Assembly (NCBI GenBank): GCA_002300355.1
Contig: NSGV01000003.1
Span: forward strand, 868,001-932,000
Length of the DNA stretch: 64,000 nt
Direction: 5' to 3'
DNA from: Streptomyces sp. TLI_235
GTDB taxonomy: Bacteria > Actinomycetota > Actinomycetes > Streptomycetales > Streptomycetaceae
Below are positions 34,921-44,553 of the stretch, piece by piece (the first letter of the stretch is position 1; the number at the start of each line of letters is the position of its first letter). Made by a program: the position numbers and the translations under genes. The notes under the pieces are model-generated. The model searched no databases. It was not told where the DNA came from and was given only the letters and a program-made list of their open reading frames with translations.

Positions 34921-36660
34921 TCAGCCGATCCGGCCCGGCCGGACCTGTGCGGGCAGCTTCGCCGCCCTGACCCGGGCCCAGCAGAGCATCGCCACCGCCA
35001 CGACCGCGGCGACCGCCGCCGCGCGGCTCAGGGAGTCCGCCGTCCCGCTGCGCAGTGCCGCGGAGAACGGCAGCGCCAACAGCGGCACGGCCACGGCGGG
35101 GCCCGCTGCGTACCAGGCGGCGAACGCCGCGAGGTTGCTGCCACCACCGCCGGTCGCCCCCGCCGGGCGGTACAGCAGGTCGCGACGGGCCGCGCCCCGG
35201 CAGGCGTTCACCAGTCCCGCGCCGACCAGCGCGGGGACGGCTGCCGGTGCCAGCCAGGCCGCCGGACCGGCGCCGCAGAGCACGGCCACGGCGCTGCCGG
35301 CCGCGCCGAGCAGCACGCCGAGCACGGTGGGGACGACGGCGTGGCGCAGCATCAGGCCGGCGAACGGGTAGGGCGTCCAGAACGCCCGGCGCACGTCGTC
35401 GGTGTCGATCCGGGCGGGCTCCAGCAGTTGGGCGACGGCCAGGTGGCCGAACGCGAGGGCGAGGCCGGTGGCAGCCAGGGAGACGCTCCCCCGGGCCGTG
35501 TGGGCGGGCGCTGCGCACAGCAGCGCCGGAACGGTCAGCAGCGCCGCACGGCCGAGCCGTGCGGGTGTGCGCAGGAGTGCGAGCACGTCGCGCCAGTACA
35601 CGACGAGCCAGGCCCTGCGGGGCGCCGGCAGCCGGACCTTCAGCCGGCGGTCACCGCCGGTGGCGGCGTGCACGGCCAGCCGCGCGGCGCGCAGTTCGAC
35701 CGTCCGCAGTGCGGCGAGCACGCTCGCGGCGTTCCTCGCCCGTTCGCGCAGCAGGGTCAGCGACACCGTGGCGGCGGCCCGGTCGGCGCGCACGAGGCAG
35801 ACGGCGGTCGACGCGACCAGCAGCGCGGTGGCCGCCCAGGCTCCCGGGACGGCGGCGGTCGTCGGCGCCAGGGCCGCGATCCCCGCCCAGCCCCACGGAC
35901 CCGACCACAGCACCACCTGGTCCAGCCAGCGGACGGAGTGCCCTGCGGCGGCCAGGGCGCTCTGTCCTGCGAACGCGAGGATCAAGACGGTGGCGTACGG
36001 GGTGAGCCGCCGCGCCAGGCGGGCCGCCCGCTCGCTCCGCTGCACGGACAGTGCGGCACAGACACCGAGCAGCGGCACGCACGTCCCGCCGACCAGGCAC
36101 CAGCCGAGGGCGGCAGGCAGGCCGGCCCGCACGGTCAGCCCGAGAACGACCATGGCGCCCGCGGCCGCGACGATCCCGGGAAACACCGCGAGCCCGCAGG
36201 ACAGCCGGAACCAGGGCCGCAACACCGGCCCGGGGCGGACCGGGTGGACGAGCAGCCAGTCGATCGTGGCTCGCGGCGGCATCACCGGCCCGCGCCAGAG
36301 CCCGTCGCGCACGGCGAGCAGCAGGACGGCCAGCCCGACGGCTGCGACGCCGCCCGGTACGGCGGCCAGCAGGGCGCGGCCGTGGCCGGTGTAGTCGGCA
36401 CCCATCGCGGCTTGCAGGAACAGGCCCAGGCTCGGAACGCCTCCCCAGACGACCAGGAGGAGCACGGTGCAGTAGACGGCGTAGGCCACCTGGCGGACCC
36501 GGTTGAGGCGGTGCGGGGCCCGCAGGGAGCGCAGCAGGGCCAGCGATTCGTCGGTCCAGTCGTCGTCCTCGCTCCACTCGGCGGGCGGGCCGTCGGACGC
36601 GGCAGCCGGTTCGCCGGGCACGTCCTCCGCCGCGACCGCCGTACCGTCCGTTGCGCTCAC
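34921..36660 (-). CDS. ABC transporter membrane subunit
   Basis: 579 residues from GTG 36660, which overlaps the ATPase stop. After a soluble acidic N-terminus (~1-45) there are about ten to twelve hydrophobic helices, for example AYAVYCTVLLLVVWGGVPSL, AAVGLAVLLLAVRDGL and SLAATGLALAFGHLAVAQLL. It resembles permeases of two-gene ABC-2-like exporters of unknown substrate. It is downstream of and co-transcribed with the ATPase. Confidence 0.75.
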   Translation of the reverse strand: MSATDGTAVAAEDVPGEPAAASDGPPAEWSEDDDWTDESLALLRSLRAPHRLNRVRQVAYAVYCTVLLLVVWGGVPSLGLFLQAAMGADYTGHGRALLAAVPGGVAAVGLAVLLLAVRDGLWRGPVMPPRATIDWLLVHPVRPGPVLRPWFRLSCGLAVFPGIVAAAGAMVVLGLTVRAGLPAALGWCLVGGTCVPLLGVCAALSVQRSERAARLARRLTPYATVLILAFAGQSALAAAGHSVRWLDQVVLWSGPWGWAGIAALAPTTAAVPGAWAATALLVASTAVCLVRADRAAATVSLTLLRERARNAASVLAALRTVELRAARLAVHAATGGDRRLKVRLPAPRRAWLVVYWRDVLALLRTPARLGRAALLTVPALLCAAPAHTARGSVSLAATGLALAFGHLAVAQLLEPARIDTDDVRRAFWTPYPFAGLMLRHAVVPTVLGVLLGAAGSAVAVLCGAGPAAWLAPAAVPALVGAGLVNACRGAARRDLLYRPAGATGGGGSNLAAFAAWYAAGPAVAVPLLALPFSAALRSGTADSLSRAAAVAAVVAVAMLCWARVRAAKLPAQVRPGRIG

Positions 36661-37415
36661 CGGCCCTCCCCACGGTGCGCGGCGCCGACAGCCCCGACGG
36701 CCGGTACCTCTGCGGCCAGCATCTCCTCGGGGGCTCCCTGCCGGACGATGCGGCCCTCCTCCAGCACCACCACCCGGTCGGCCACCGCCAGGGCGAGATC
36801 GGCGTGGTGGGTGACCAGCAGCACTGCCACGCCGTCGGCGAGTTCCGCCTTGAGCAGGTCGGCCAGCCGTCGGCGCGCGCCGGGGTCGAGGCGCTGCTCG
36901 GGCTCGTCCAGGAGCAACAGGTCCCGCGGGCGGACGAGCGCACAGGCCAGCAGCAGGGACTGCATCTGCCCGGAGGAGAGGGCGGAGGTCAGCGCGTCCG
37001 CCCGCTCGGCGAGCATCCTGTCCTCCAGCACCTGCTGGACCCAGTCGGCGGCGCCGGCGACACCGTGCGCGACCGCCACCAGCAGCAGGTGCTCGCGCAC
37101 CGTGAGGTCGGGGTAGCAGGCGACCGTGTCGCCGACGACCGCCACCCGGGCCCTGATCCGCGGGTCGTTCTCGTCCATCGCCAGACCGTCGAACCGGACG
37201 GTGCCCGAGGTGGGCAGATCGCGGCCGGCCGCGACCCGCAGCAGTGTCGACTTGCCCGACCCGTTGTGGCCGACCAACGCCACGCACTCACCGGCGGCCA
37301 CCGCCAGGTCCACCGGATGCAGGACCTCCCGGTCCCCGTACGAGCGGCTCACCCCGGTCAGTTGCAGCAACGCCGGCCGCAAGGCGGCGTGCGGCTCGGC
37401 AGGTTTCTCAACCAT
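36657..37415 (-). CDS. ABC transporter ATP-binding subunit
   Basis: 252 residues. Walker A GHNGSGKST, Q-loop region around VGDTVACYP, a signature variant LSSGQMQS in place of LSGGQ, Walker B DLLLLDEP and the H-loop in LLVTHHADLA. It couples ATP hydrolysis to the membrane subunit, whose GTG start it overlaps. It is the first gene of the pair. The promoter should lie in 37416-37632, where no other gene was found. Confidence 0.88.
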   Translation of the reverse strand: MVEKPAEPHAALRPALLQLTGVSRSYGDREVLHPVDLAVAAGECVALVGHNGSGKSTLLRVAAGRDLPTSGTVRFDGLAMDENDPRIRARVAVVGDTVACYPDLTVREHLLLVAVAHGVAGAADWVQQVLEDRMLAERADALTSALSSGQMQSLLLACALVRPRDLLLLDEPEQRLDPGARRRLADLLKAELADGVAVLLVTHHADLALAVADRVVVLEEGRIVRQGAPEEMLAAEVPAVGAVGAAHRGEGR

Positions 37416-37632
37416 GTGGACACCTCTCGACGATCAATCGGATCACAGTACCGACCGGCTGCCCGACCCCGTCAGCCGCAGGCCCCTGACCTGGTGGCCC
37501 GCCAGACCTGGCTCGGAAAACGGCTGATCGTGCAACAGGTCCTCGGACGGTGCATGACGCGCCGCGCTCACCGGCTGTCCGCGCGTGTGCGATGGGCGGC
37601 TTCCTCCGCCGCGGAAGGCGGGGCGAGCGACG

Positions 37633-38067
37633 CTACGCCGTCGCCGGCAGCGTGCCCCGTTCGATGGCTTCGCACAGCACGGTCTTGATCTCCGGTGGCA
37701 TCAGGTTCATGGTGGCGATGGCGTTCAGGGTGAGGGGGACCTCCTCGAGGATGTACTCGCCGCGGTCGGTGTGGGCGAACTCGGGGCCGGTGCGGTTGCC
37801 GAAGTTCCAGGTCTCGATCCGGGCGAGGTAGAAGTACTCCGTCTCGTCCTTGTTGTTCTGCAGGTGGTGGAGCAGGCGCAGGATCTGGGCGTCGCCGCCG
37901 ACTTCCTCGTGGATCTCGCGAAGGAGCGCGGCTTCGCGGTCCGGGTCAGTGTCCTCGACGCCGCCGCCGACGATCACCCAGTACGGGTCGATGCCGGGGC
38001 GGATGCGCTTGATCACGAGCATGGTGTCGTTCGGGGTGATCAGGACCGCTCGGACGCGCTCGGTCAT
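37633..38067 (-). CDS. Nudix hydrolase
   Basis: 144 residues from ATG 38067. The Nudix box is complete: GGGVEDTDPDREAALLREI followed by HEEVGG (Gx5Ex7REUXEEXGU), with the metal-binding glutamates present. Nudix enzymes cleave nucleoside-diphosphate-linked compounds; the substrate cannot be predicted. The neighbour upstream on the same strand is the SDR remnant. Confidence 0.85.
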   Translation of the reverse strand: MTERVRAVLITPNDTMLVIKRIRPGIDPYWVIVGGGVEDTDPDREAALLREIHEEVGGDAQILRLLHHLQNNKDETEYFYLARIETWNFGNRTGPEFAHTDRGEYILEEVPLTLNAIATMNLMPPEIKTVLCEAIERGTLPATA

Positions 38068-38105
38068 ACGACGGGTTCTCCCTCGGGGTCGGTCGGCCGG
38101 GGTGG

Positions 38106-38480
38106 TCAGTGGAGGAGCCAGCCGCCGTCGATGTGCGAGGACCGGCCGATGATGAACGATGCGGCCGGGCCGGCGGCGATGGCGGCGGCAACATCCTCGG
38201 GTTGGCCCCGACAGGTGACGCACTGCCGCGCGATCTGGTCCTCCGGCCTGGCCCGGTGGTGTGTGGGGAGGGCATGCTGTGCGGGTACCTGGATCGCTCC
38301 CGGGACGACAGTGTTCACGCAAATGCCGTGCAGGCCAAGTTCCCTGGCCAGTGACCTGCTGAGGCCTGTCAGTCCGGCCCTGGCGGTTGCGGTGCCGATT
38401 CCGGTTACGCCGGCGACCGGGGCGACGCGCCCGTGGAGGGGCCGGGCGGTGAGCGGGAGTTCGAGCAGGGTGGTGGTCAC
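38106..38480 (-). pseudogene. Short-chain dehydrogenase with internal deletion
   Basis: From GTG 38480 the protein begins like an SDR (LHGRVAPVAGVTGIGTATAR, matching the TGxxxGIG cofactor loop). It then jumps straight to the helix after the catalytic Tyr-Lys (AGLTGLSRSLARELGLHGIC) and ends normally (IGRSSHIDGGWL). About 120 residues, including the catalytic Ser/Tyr/Lys, are missing, so it is inactive as a reductase. Confidence 0.7.
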
Positions 38481-38569
38481 CGGCGCTTCAGGGTCGTGGT
38501 GAGGGCGGGCAGCGGGTAGGTGCGGGTGAATCGGTCCGCCCGGCGTTCCCCCCTTTCCCCGTGTCGAAC

Positions 38570-38839
38570 TCACCCGTTTCTCGGACCTCGCCCACGACGC
38601 TCTCCCCGGTTGCCCGGCCGCAGCGTGTCGCGTGCGGTGCGGTCGGCGTCGGCCGTGGCGTCGTAGCGTTCCCGTGGCCCTCCGGTCTCCGGGTGTGCGC
38701 CGTCGGCCTGGTCCTGGGCTCCGGCCGCGCGGTCGCCGTAGGCCCGGTCACCCACCGCCTCGTCCCAGGGTTTGGTCGCCCGACGCGGTTCCTCCTCGGG
38801 GCCGCGGGTGTCGGGCGGGTCCTGCCGCCGATTCCTCAT
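38570..38839 (-). CDS. Small hydrophilic hypothetical protein
   Basis: 89 residues from ATG 38839, with GGGGAG six bases upstream. Very charged and disordered (TRGPEEEPRRATKPWDEAVG), with no domain. Similar small Arg/Asp/Glu-rich proteins are common in streptomycetes. Coding status rests on the ribosome site and amino-acid composition. Confidence 0.4.
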   Translation of the reverse strand: MRNRRQDPPDTRGPEEEPRRATKPWDEAVGDRAYGDRAAGAQDQADGAHPETGGPRERYDATADADRTARDTLRPGNRGERRGRGPRNG

Positions 38840-39024
38840 GGATGCTCCCCTGTGCGACGCGGCGGAGTGCGTGGCCGGCGGGCGACCGACCGTTCTGCAC
38901 GGCTTGCCGGAGCCCGGGCTCGCCACCCGCGGTCGGCCCGGCTCGTTCCGGGATGCTGTCCGGCGTCTGCCCCCCCCCGGCCGAGCTCACGCCCCGCCGG
39001 GCGCGGCGTGCGGCGGCCGTCGCT

Positions 39025-39525
39025 CGGGAGCTACCTGGTCGGGCTGGGTCTACGCGGCGTTCGTCCTGACGCGTACTCGCGCCGGATCGTGGGCTGGCAG
39101 GTCGCCGATCACATGCGAACCTGCCGCTGGAGATGGCGCTGTGGCGGCAGAACATCAAGAAGGACGCCGGCCTCATTCATCACAGCGACCGCGGGTCGCA
39201 ATACGTGTCCATTCGCTACACGGAGCGATTGGCCGAGGTCGGTGCCTCGGCGTCGGTCGGGCCCGTCGCGGACTCCTTTGACAACGCGATGGCGGAGGCC
39301 CTGAACGGCAGGGTCAAGGCCGAGCTGATCGAGCATCAGGGGCCGCGGCGGGACTTCGACGAGGTCGAGCGGGCCCTCTTCTGGGGGTACCTCTCGGCCG
39401 GAGGCCGGGGGCGGGTCGCGTGGTACAACGGTGAACGACTCCACTCCGCCCTCGGCTACGTCCCGCCCGACGAGTACGAACAGGCCTACCGGGTCGGCCT
39501 GAAGTCAGTCCCGCAGACCGCTTGA
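39025..39525 (+). pseudogene. IS3-family transposase (OrfB), C-terminal remnant
   Basis: DDE-domain pieces are split over frames: WSGWVYAAFVL, DAYSRRIVGWQVADHM, then an intact run from ~39133: LIHHSDRGSQYVSIRYTERL, ADSFDNAMAEALNGRVKAEL, ALGYVPPDEYEQAY. The D of HHSDRGSQY and the E of NAMAE are catalytic. Frameshifts near 39070 and 39125 and loss of the N-terminus inactivate it. Confidence 0.8.
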
Positions 39526-39561
39526 TCACACGATCGCGGACTCCACGAAACCCGGGGCAGC

Positions 39562-39774
39562 TCAGTGCCAGCCGGTATTCCCGTCCTGGTTCGCAAGACC
39601 AGGGTCTCCGTTGGACAGGAGGCCGACCAGGCCGAGGACCACCACGATCAGCACGAGCAATATCAGCCAGAAACGGTCCTCGGGTCCGGGACGATACGGG
39701 CCCGATGGGCGATACGGCCGATCACCGTCCCCCTCATCGCTCCGACCCTCGGCGTCGTTGTCCTCGTCGGTCAC
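39562..39774 (-). CDS. Small single-pass membrane protein
   Basis: 70 residues from GTG 39774, with a strong GGAGGGGGAG upstream. The N-terminus is acidic and Pro/Tyr-rich. One helix (FWLILLVLIVVVLGLVGLL, ~35-53) is followed by a short polar tail. It resembles small DUF-type membrane proteins of actinomycetes. The function is unknown. Confidence 0.55.
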   Translation of the reverse strand: MTDEDNDAEGRSDEGDGDRPYRPSGPYRPGPEDRFWLILLVLIVVVLGLVGLLSNGDPGLANQDGNTGWH

Positions 39775-39798
39775 CGCGCTCCCCCTCCCACTAGGTTC

Positions 39799-39950
39799 AT
39801 GGCACCGCGCCGCACGGTCGGCGTCAAGCCCCGGCCCGTGCTCGTGCGCTGCCACTCCGGCTACAACCGCTTCGGACTGTTCATCGCGCAGTACCCCAGC
39901 GTGCAGGTCGCCGCGCCCGCGCCGCTGCAGCGGCCCCGGCGAGGAGCAGT
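39799..39950 (+). pseudogene. Possible tyrosine/dual-specificity phosphatase scrap
   Basis: RPVLVRCHSGYNRFGLFIAQ contains the HCx5R phosphatase loop in the variant form RCHSGYNR. Nothing before or after completes a domain, so at most it is a fragment. Confidence 0.25.
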
Positions 39951-40162
39951 AGACCGCGAGCACACCGGATCCGGCGTCGAACGCGCCACCACCCTCAGCC
40001 GCTCAACCCCGGCGTGCTCCGCCAGGCCGTAGACCGGGCGGGTCGCCAGGACACCGAGCAGGGCGAAGGACCCGGATGGCGTCGCTCGTCGTGCCGGTGG
40101 GCGGACCTGGCTGGTCAGATGGAATCTGTCAGCGGTAGTCGATCGAAGCAGAGGTATTCAAC

Positions 40163-40459
40163 ATGGCCGTCATCATCGTGTTCGACATCCCGGGCGGTAC
40201 CCAGGCCCAGTACGAGGAGGTCACCAACAGGATGACCGGGGGGCGGGGCGGCGTGAAGTCGCCCTCGGACTGGCCGGTGCCCGGCCTCATTTCACACTGC
40301 GCCGGACCCACCTCGGGCGGTTGGCACGTGACGGACGTCTGGGAGTCCAAGGAGGCGTTCCAGCGGTTCGTGGAGAAGCTCGCACCGCTGATGCGGGAGG
40401 TTGGGATGCCCGAGACCGAGCCCAAGATCTACGAGGCGTTCAATGTCGTGACCTCCTAG
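40163..40459 (+). CDS. Dimeric alpha/beta-barrel-like hypothetical protein
   Basis: 98 residues, MAVIIVFDIPGGTQAQYEEV, then WHVTDVWESKEAFQRFVEKL and AFNVVTS. The beta-alpha-beta layout with a WxVTDVWES strand is typical of small monooxygenase-like (ABM/EthD-type) barrels. No catalytic residue is obvious. It stands alone between remnants. Confidence 0.65.
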   Translation: MAVIIVFDIPGGTQAQYEEVTNRMTGGRGGVKSPSDWPVPGLISHCAGPTSGGWHVTDVWESKEAFQRFVEKLAPLMREVGMPETEPKIYEAFNVVTS

Positions 40460-40675
40460 GCGGCGCCATCCGCACGATCACAAGCGCCTGGTCCCGAGCC
40501 CCCGTCCCCGTGACCCATGAGGGATCGCCTGCTGCACCTGAGGGGCGGCCAGGCCGCCCGAGGGCCGAGTTCCTCCCGATGGAGAACCACCATGGCAGCC
40601 AGAAGCCCGGTGAACAGAGCCGCGAGGACTGTCCCGACGATGCTGAAGTTCCCCCCGATGTTGGACAGCGTGTAT

Positions 40676-40850
40676 CTACGCTGCGGGGTTGAGGTCGTGC
40701 TGCAGCGGGGCCCGGGTTTCCAGCGGGGTGAGGTACCCGTACTCGCGGTGCCGGCGGAGCCTGGTGCGGTTGTACTCGACCTCGATGAAGCGCAAGACGT
40801 CGGCCCGGGCCGATGCCCGGCTATCCCACACGGGGGTGCCGATCGGAGTC
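40676..40850 (-). pseudogene. IS3-family transposase, extreme C-terminus
   Basis: Minus-strand reading DVLRFIEVEYNRTRLRRHRE, YGYLTPLETR and HDLNPAA, then stop, is the C-terminal YNR-R-H---GYLTP signature of IS3-family transposases. It is cut at 40850/40851 by the IS256 terminal repeat. Confidence 0.65.
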
Positions 40851-42270
40851 GGTCACGTCCGCTGGAGTGGTGTATCGACGGGCCACTCGGTGATCCAGTT
40901 TCAGGCTATGCGGTGAGTGCGGTCGTGGTGGTCTCTTCGGGGGCCTCTCCCTCGATCGGGTGGAGGCGGCAGCGGCCGAGGATCTCGGAGCCGATGTAGC
41001 GCCGCTGCTCGGCCCATTCGTCGCTCTGCTCGGCCAGGACCGCGCCGATCAGGCGGATGACCGAGCTGCGGTCGGGGAAGATCCCGACGACGTCGGTGCG
41101 ACGCCGGATTTCCTTGTTCAATCGCTCCTGCGGGTTGTTCGACCAGATCGACTTCCAGACCGTGCGGGGGAACGCGGAGAAGGAGAGCAGGTCCTCGCGG
41201 GCGAGCTCCAAGTGCTCTGCGGCCTTGGGGAATCGCTCGTCCAAGGCGGCGATGACGCTGGCCATCTGCCGGCGCACGGCCTTTGCGTCGGGCTGTTCGA
41301 AGACGGTCCGCAGCAGGGTGGCGACCCAGGGCTGGGCGGACTTCGGAACCTGCGAGAGCAGATTCCGCGCGTAGTGCGTTCGACACCTCTGCCAGGCTGC
41401 CCCGGGCAAAGTGGCGCCGATCGCGTCCACCAGGCCCGCGTGGGCGTCGCTCACGACGAGTTTGACGCCGTTCAGGCCTCGGGCGACCAGGGACGAGCCA
41501 GCCGGCGCCGTCCTCGCTGGTGGCGACGTCCAGGCCCAGGACCTCGCGCTGGCCCTCGTTGTTGACGCCGACCGCGACCAGGCAGTGGACGTTGACGACC
41601 CGGCCGCCCTCACGGACCTTCTGCGTCAGCGCGTCGACCCAGACGAACGTGTAGGGGCCCTGGTCGAGCGGTCGGTTACGGAACTCGGCCACGCGCTCGT
41701 CCAGGTGCTTGGCCATCTCGCTGACCTGGGACTTCGACAGCTGGGTGACACCCATGCTCTCGGCGAGCTTCTCGACCCTGCGAGTACTCACGCCAAGCAG
41801 GTAGCAGGTCGCGACCACCGAGATCAGGGCCTGCTCGGCCCGGCGGCGGCGCTCCAGTAGCCAACTGGGGAAGTAGGAGCCGGAGCGGACCCGCGGAATC
41901 GCCAGGTCGATCGTGCCCACGCGGGTGTCCCAGTCCCGATTCCGGTATCCGTTCCGGGAGTTGACGCGCTCCTCGCTCGGGCGGCCGTACTCGCCGCCGC
42001 AGGCCCGTCGACGTCGGCGGACATCATCGCCTCCGCGAAGGTCTTCACCATCGCCCGCAACAGATCGGGACTCGCCGAGGCGAGGTTCTCCTCCAGCAGG
42101 GCGGCAAAGGGCACACTGTCAGGTGCGGTCATCGTGCAGATCTCCTTCAAGAGCTTGGTCGTTCTCGAAGGATCAGCCGGTGGCCGTCTTACGTTCTCAG
42201 GCGACACCCGCTACCGGGATGAAACCCCCGGAACGGGTGGAACCCGTACACCACTTCCCTGGACGCAACC
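40851..42270 (-). mobile_element. IS256-family insertion sequence, full length but decayed
   Basis: 1420 bp, bounded by imperfect inverted repeats GGTCACGTCCGCTGGAGTGG (40851) and, on the minus strand from 42270, GGTTGCGTCCAGGGAAGTGG. No direct target duplication was found: TCGGAGTC is on the left and CGTGCCAC on the right, so one flank has been rearranged. Its left flank is an IS3 tail and its right flank a resolvase body. Confidence 0.85.
40906..42129 (-). pseudogene. IS256-family transposase, two frameshifts
   Basis: MTAPDSVPFAALLEENLASA starts at 42129. The frame shifts near 41990, continues as GTIDLAIPRVRSGSYFPSWL, SVVATCYLLGVSTRRVEKLA and VWVDALTQKVREGG, and shifts again near 41500 to GVKLVVSDAHAGLVDAIGAT, RCRTHYARNLL and the end EETTTTALTA. 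Mutator/IS256 DDE motifs such as VVSDAHAGL are visible. It is inactive unless both shifts are sequencing errors. Confidence 0.85.
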
Positions 42271-42731
42271 CGTGCCACGCACTCCTCGACGCGGGAGACA
42301 CCTCATGGTCCCTCGCTCGACCGCTACGGCCGCAGCCTCCAAGACCTCATCAACACGGTCTCCGAACTCCGTACGCGCGAGATCGGTTTCACCTCGCCGC
42401 ACGAGAAGCTGGACACCACCACCCCCGGCGGCCGGCTCGTCTTCCACGTCTTCGCCGCCCTCGCGGAGTTCACCCGCGAACGCATCGTCCAGAGCACCCG
42501 CGAGGGCCTGGCCGCCGCTCGCACCCGCGGCGGGGTCTGCGGACGCCCCACCGTCGCCACCGAGGAAGTCGTCAAGGCCGCCCGCGACCTGCTGCCCGAC
42601 CCCGGCCGTTCCATCACCTCGATCGCGAAGCTCCTCGGCGTCTTCCCGGGCACCTCCACAACCACCTCCCCGACCTGCGCGAACTACGTACGGGCGGTGT
42701 GCCCCGTCAGCTCGAAGCGCCCGTGCAGTAG
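42271..42731 (+). pseudogene. Serine resolvase body without its N-terminus
   Basis: From the IS256 edge the reading CHALLDAGDT, SLDRYGRSLQDLINTVSELR, then FHVFAALAEFTRERIV, ARTRGGVCGRP, SITSIAKLLGV and HLPDLRELRTGG is the middle and HTH end of a TnpR-like resolvase, with frameshifts near 42295 and 42650. The missing head is the piece at 11247-11365. About 20-30 residues between them are not present in either. Confidence 0.8.
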
Positions 42732-42813
42732 CAGGCGGGATCCGCATGCGCGGCGGGGCCCAACGCGAAGGGACGCCCACGCGCGCACGCGAGAGGCGGG
42801 CACTCCGGGAAGG

Positions 42814-43201
42814 TCAGAAGGGCGGGGCCCCGTTGCCGCGGACGCGCAGGAACGGGCCGTCCATGTGGGCCACCAGGACAGGGTCGGATCGGCCCTGGAT
42901 GACGAGGAAGGCATCGCGTTCCTCGGCCGCGAACCAGGCGCTCACGGCCGCATCCGCGCTCTCCAGGCGGAGCTTGCCTTCCACTGCCGAGGCCCTGCGG
43001 CTCGCGGGTCCGCCCGAAGGCCTCCGCCGGGACCGTATCCGCCCACCAGACCAAGGACGCCCGGCACCCGTACGTCTGATCAAGACTCGCCGCGGTCTGC
43101 AGTGCCAGTGCCGGGGCGCCCGCGACCGGCTTCCACTCGCCCTCGCGGAGCTGGCGCTCCGCGTCCAGAACCACCTGGTCGACCGCCGCGAAGATGCCCA
43201 C
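42814..43201 (-). pseudogene. Hypothetical protein, single frameshift
   Basis: MGIFAAVDQVVLDAERQLRE, then WWADTVPAEAFGRTREP, reads in one frame to ~43000. The following KLRLESADAAVSAWFAAEER and LVAHMDGPFLRVRGNGAPPF reads in the next. Together they make a ~130-residue protein of unrecognised family broken by one indel. Confidence 0.5.
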
Positions 43202-43524
43202 GTCGGCGCAGACTCTTTCCGCTGGGTGGGTGTGATGGCATTGGGGGTGCGAGGGTCGCCGCCCGATGCGTCGGGCGGCGGCAGCACAGTGGGTGCTGCG
43301 GCTGCCGGTGCGGAACGACGAACAGACTACGGCCGTGCCTGAAAGATCTCGTTGATATCAAATGTTCTCATATGGGAATTGGTGCATGCCGAGGTTGAAA
43401 GGAGCGGTCCAGGTGAGAGCAGCGCGACGCGGCAGCCGGACCGATGTGCCTCGGGCAGGGGCGGTGCGTCTGGGCAGCCCGGTCGCCGCTTCGGCCTTCA
43501 GACGAGGCGCGGCTGGAGGCTGCT

Positions 43525-44553
43525 GTGCCTGACGAGGAGAAGTACAACAAGGCGGACCCGCTCGCGGAAGCCGGCACCGAGGAAGAGGAGATCCAGAGTG
43601 CCGTCGAGAGCCGCACCTTCGACCTCGGCACCATGGAAGGCCAGGAGCTGATCAAGAACGAGCGACTCGCCGACGAGCCGGAGATCGCCGCCGCCGACGA
43701 CCGCGTCAAGCCGCGCAGCCTGTGGCAGGACGCCTGGCGGGACCTGCGCCGCAACCCGATCTTCATCATCTCCGGACTGCTCATCATCTTCCTGGCCGTG
43801 ATGGCGATCTGGCCCGGGCTGTTCACCTCCACCGACCCGCTGAAGTGCGACCTCTCGAAGGCAGAGCAGGGCGCCGAGTCCGGCCACCCCTTCGGCTTCG
43901 ACGGGCAGGGCTGCGACGTCTACGCCCGCACCGTCTACGGCGCCCGCGCCTCCATCACCGTCGGCGTCTGCGCCACCGTCGGCGCCGCCCTGGTCGGCAC
44001 CACCCTCGGCGGCCTGGCCGGCTTCCTTGGCGGCTGGTCCGACTCGGTCATCTCCCGGGTCGCGGACATCTTCTTCGGCATCCCGATCCTGCTCGGCGGC
44101 CTGGTCTTCCTCTCGGTCATCCCCAGCCGGTCGATCTGGATCGTCGTCGCCTTCATCGTGGTGCTCGGCTGGCCGCAGATCGCCCGCATCGGCCGCGGCG
44201 CCGTGATCACCGCCAAACAGCAGGACTACGTCACCGCGGCCAGGGCACTCGGCGCGAGCAACTCCCGCCTGATGCTCCGGCACATCCTGCCCAACGCGGT
44301 CGCCCCGATCATCGTCGTGGCCACCATCGCGCTCGGCACCTACATCGCCCTGGAGGCCACCCTGAGCTACCTCGGCGTCGGCCTCAAACCGCCCACCGTC
44401 TCCTGGGGCATCGACATCTCCTCGGCCTCGGCGACCTTCCGCAACGCGCCGCACATGCTGCTCTACCCGGCCGGGGCGCTGAGCCTCACCGTCCTCGCGT
44501 TCATCATGCTCGGCGACGCCGTCCGCGACGCACTCGACCCGAAGCTGCGCTGA
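43525..44553 (+). CDS. Oligopeptide/dipeptide ABC permease, DppC/OppC type (orphan)
   Basis: 342 residues from GTG 43525 (GGAGG five bases upstream). A cytosolic acidic N-terminus (~1-65), then the OppC_N segment SLWQDAWRDLRRNPIFIISG with the first helix, and five further helices. The EAA loop ARALGASNSRLMLRHILPNA contacts the ATPase. It ends DAVRDALDPKLR as usual for DppC. The expected DppB, binding protein and ATPase genes are absent on either side, so it is an orphan from a dismantled operon. An AT-rich patch at 43345-43375 may hold a promoter. Confidence 0.85.
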   Translation: MPDEEKYNKADPLAEAGTEEEEIQSAVESRTFDLGTMEGQELIKNERLADEPEIAAADDRVKPRSLWQDAWRDLRRNPIFIISGLLIIFLAVMAIWPGLFTSTDPLKCDLSKAEQGAESGHPFGFDGQGCDVYARTVYGARASITVGVCATVGAALVGTTLGGLAGFLGGWSDSVISRVADIFFGIPILLGGLVFLSVIPSRSIWIVVAFIVVLGWPQIARIGRGAVITAKQQDYVTAARALGASNSRLMLRHILPNAVAPIIVVATIALGTYIALEATLSYLGVGLKPPTVSWGIDISSASATFRNAPHMLLYPAGALSLTVLAFIMLGDAVRDALDPKLR

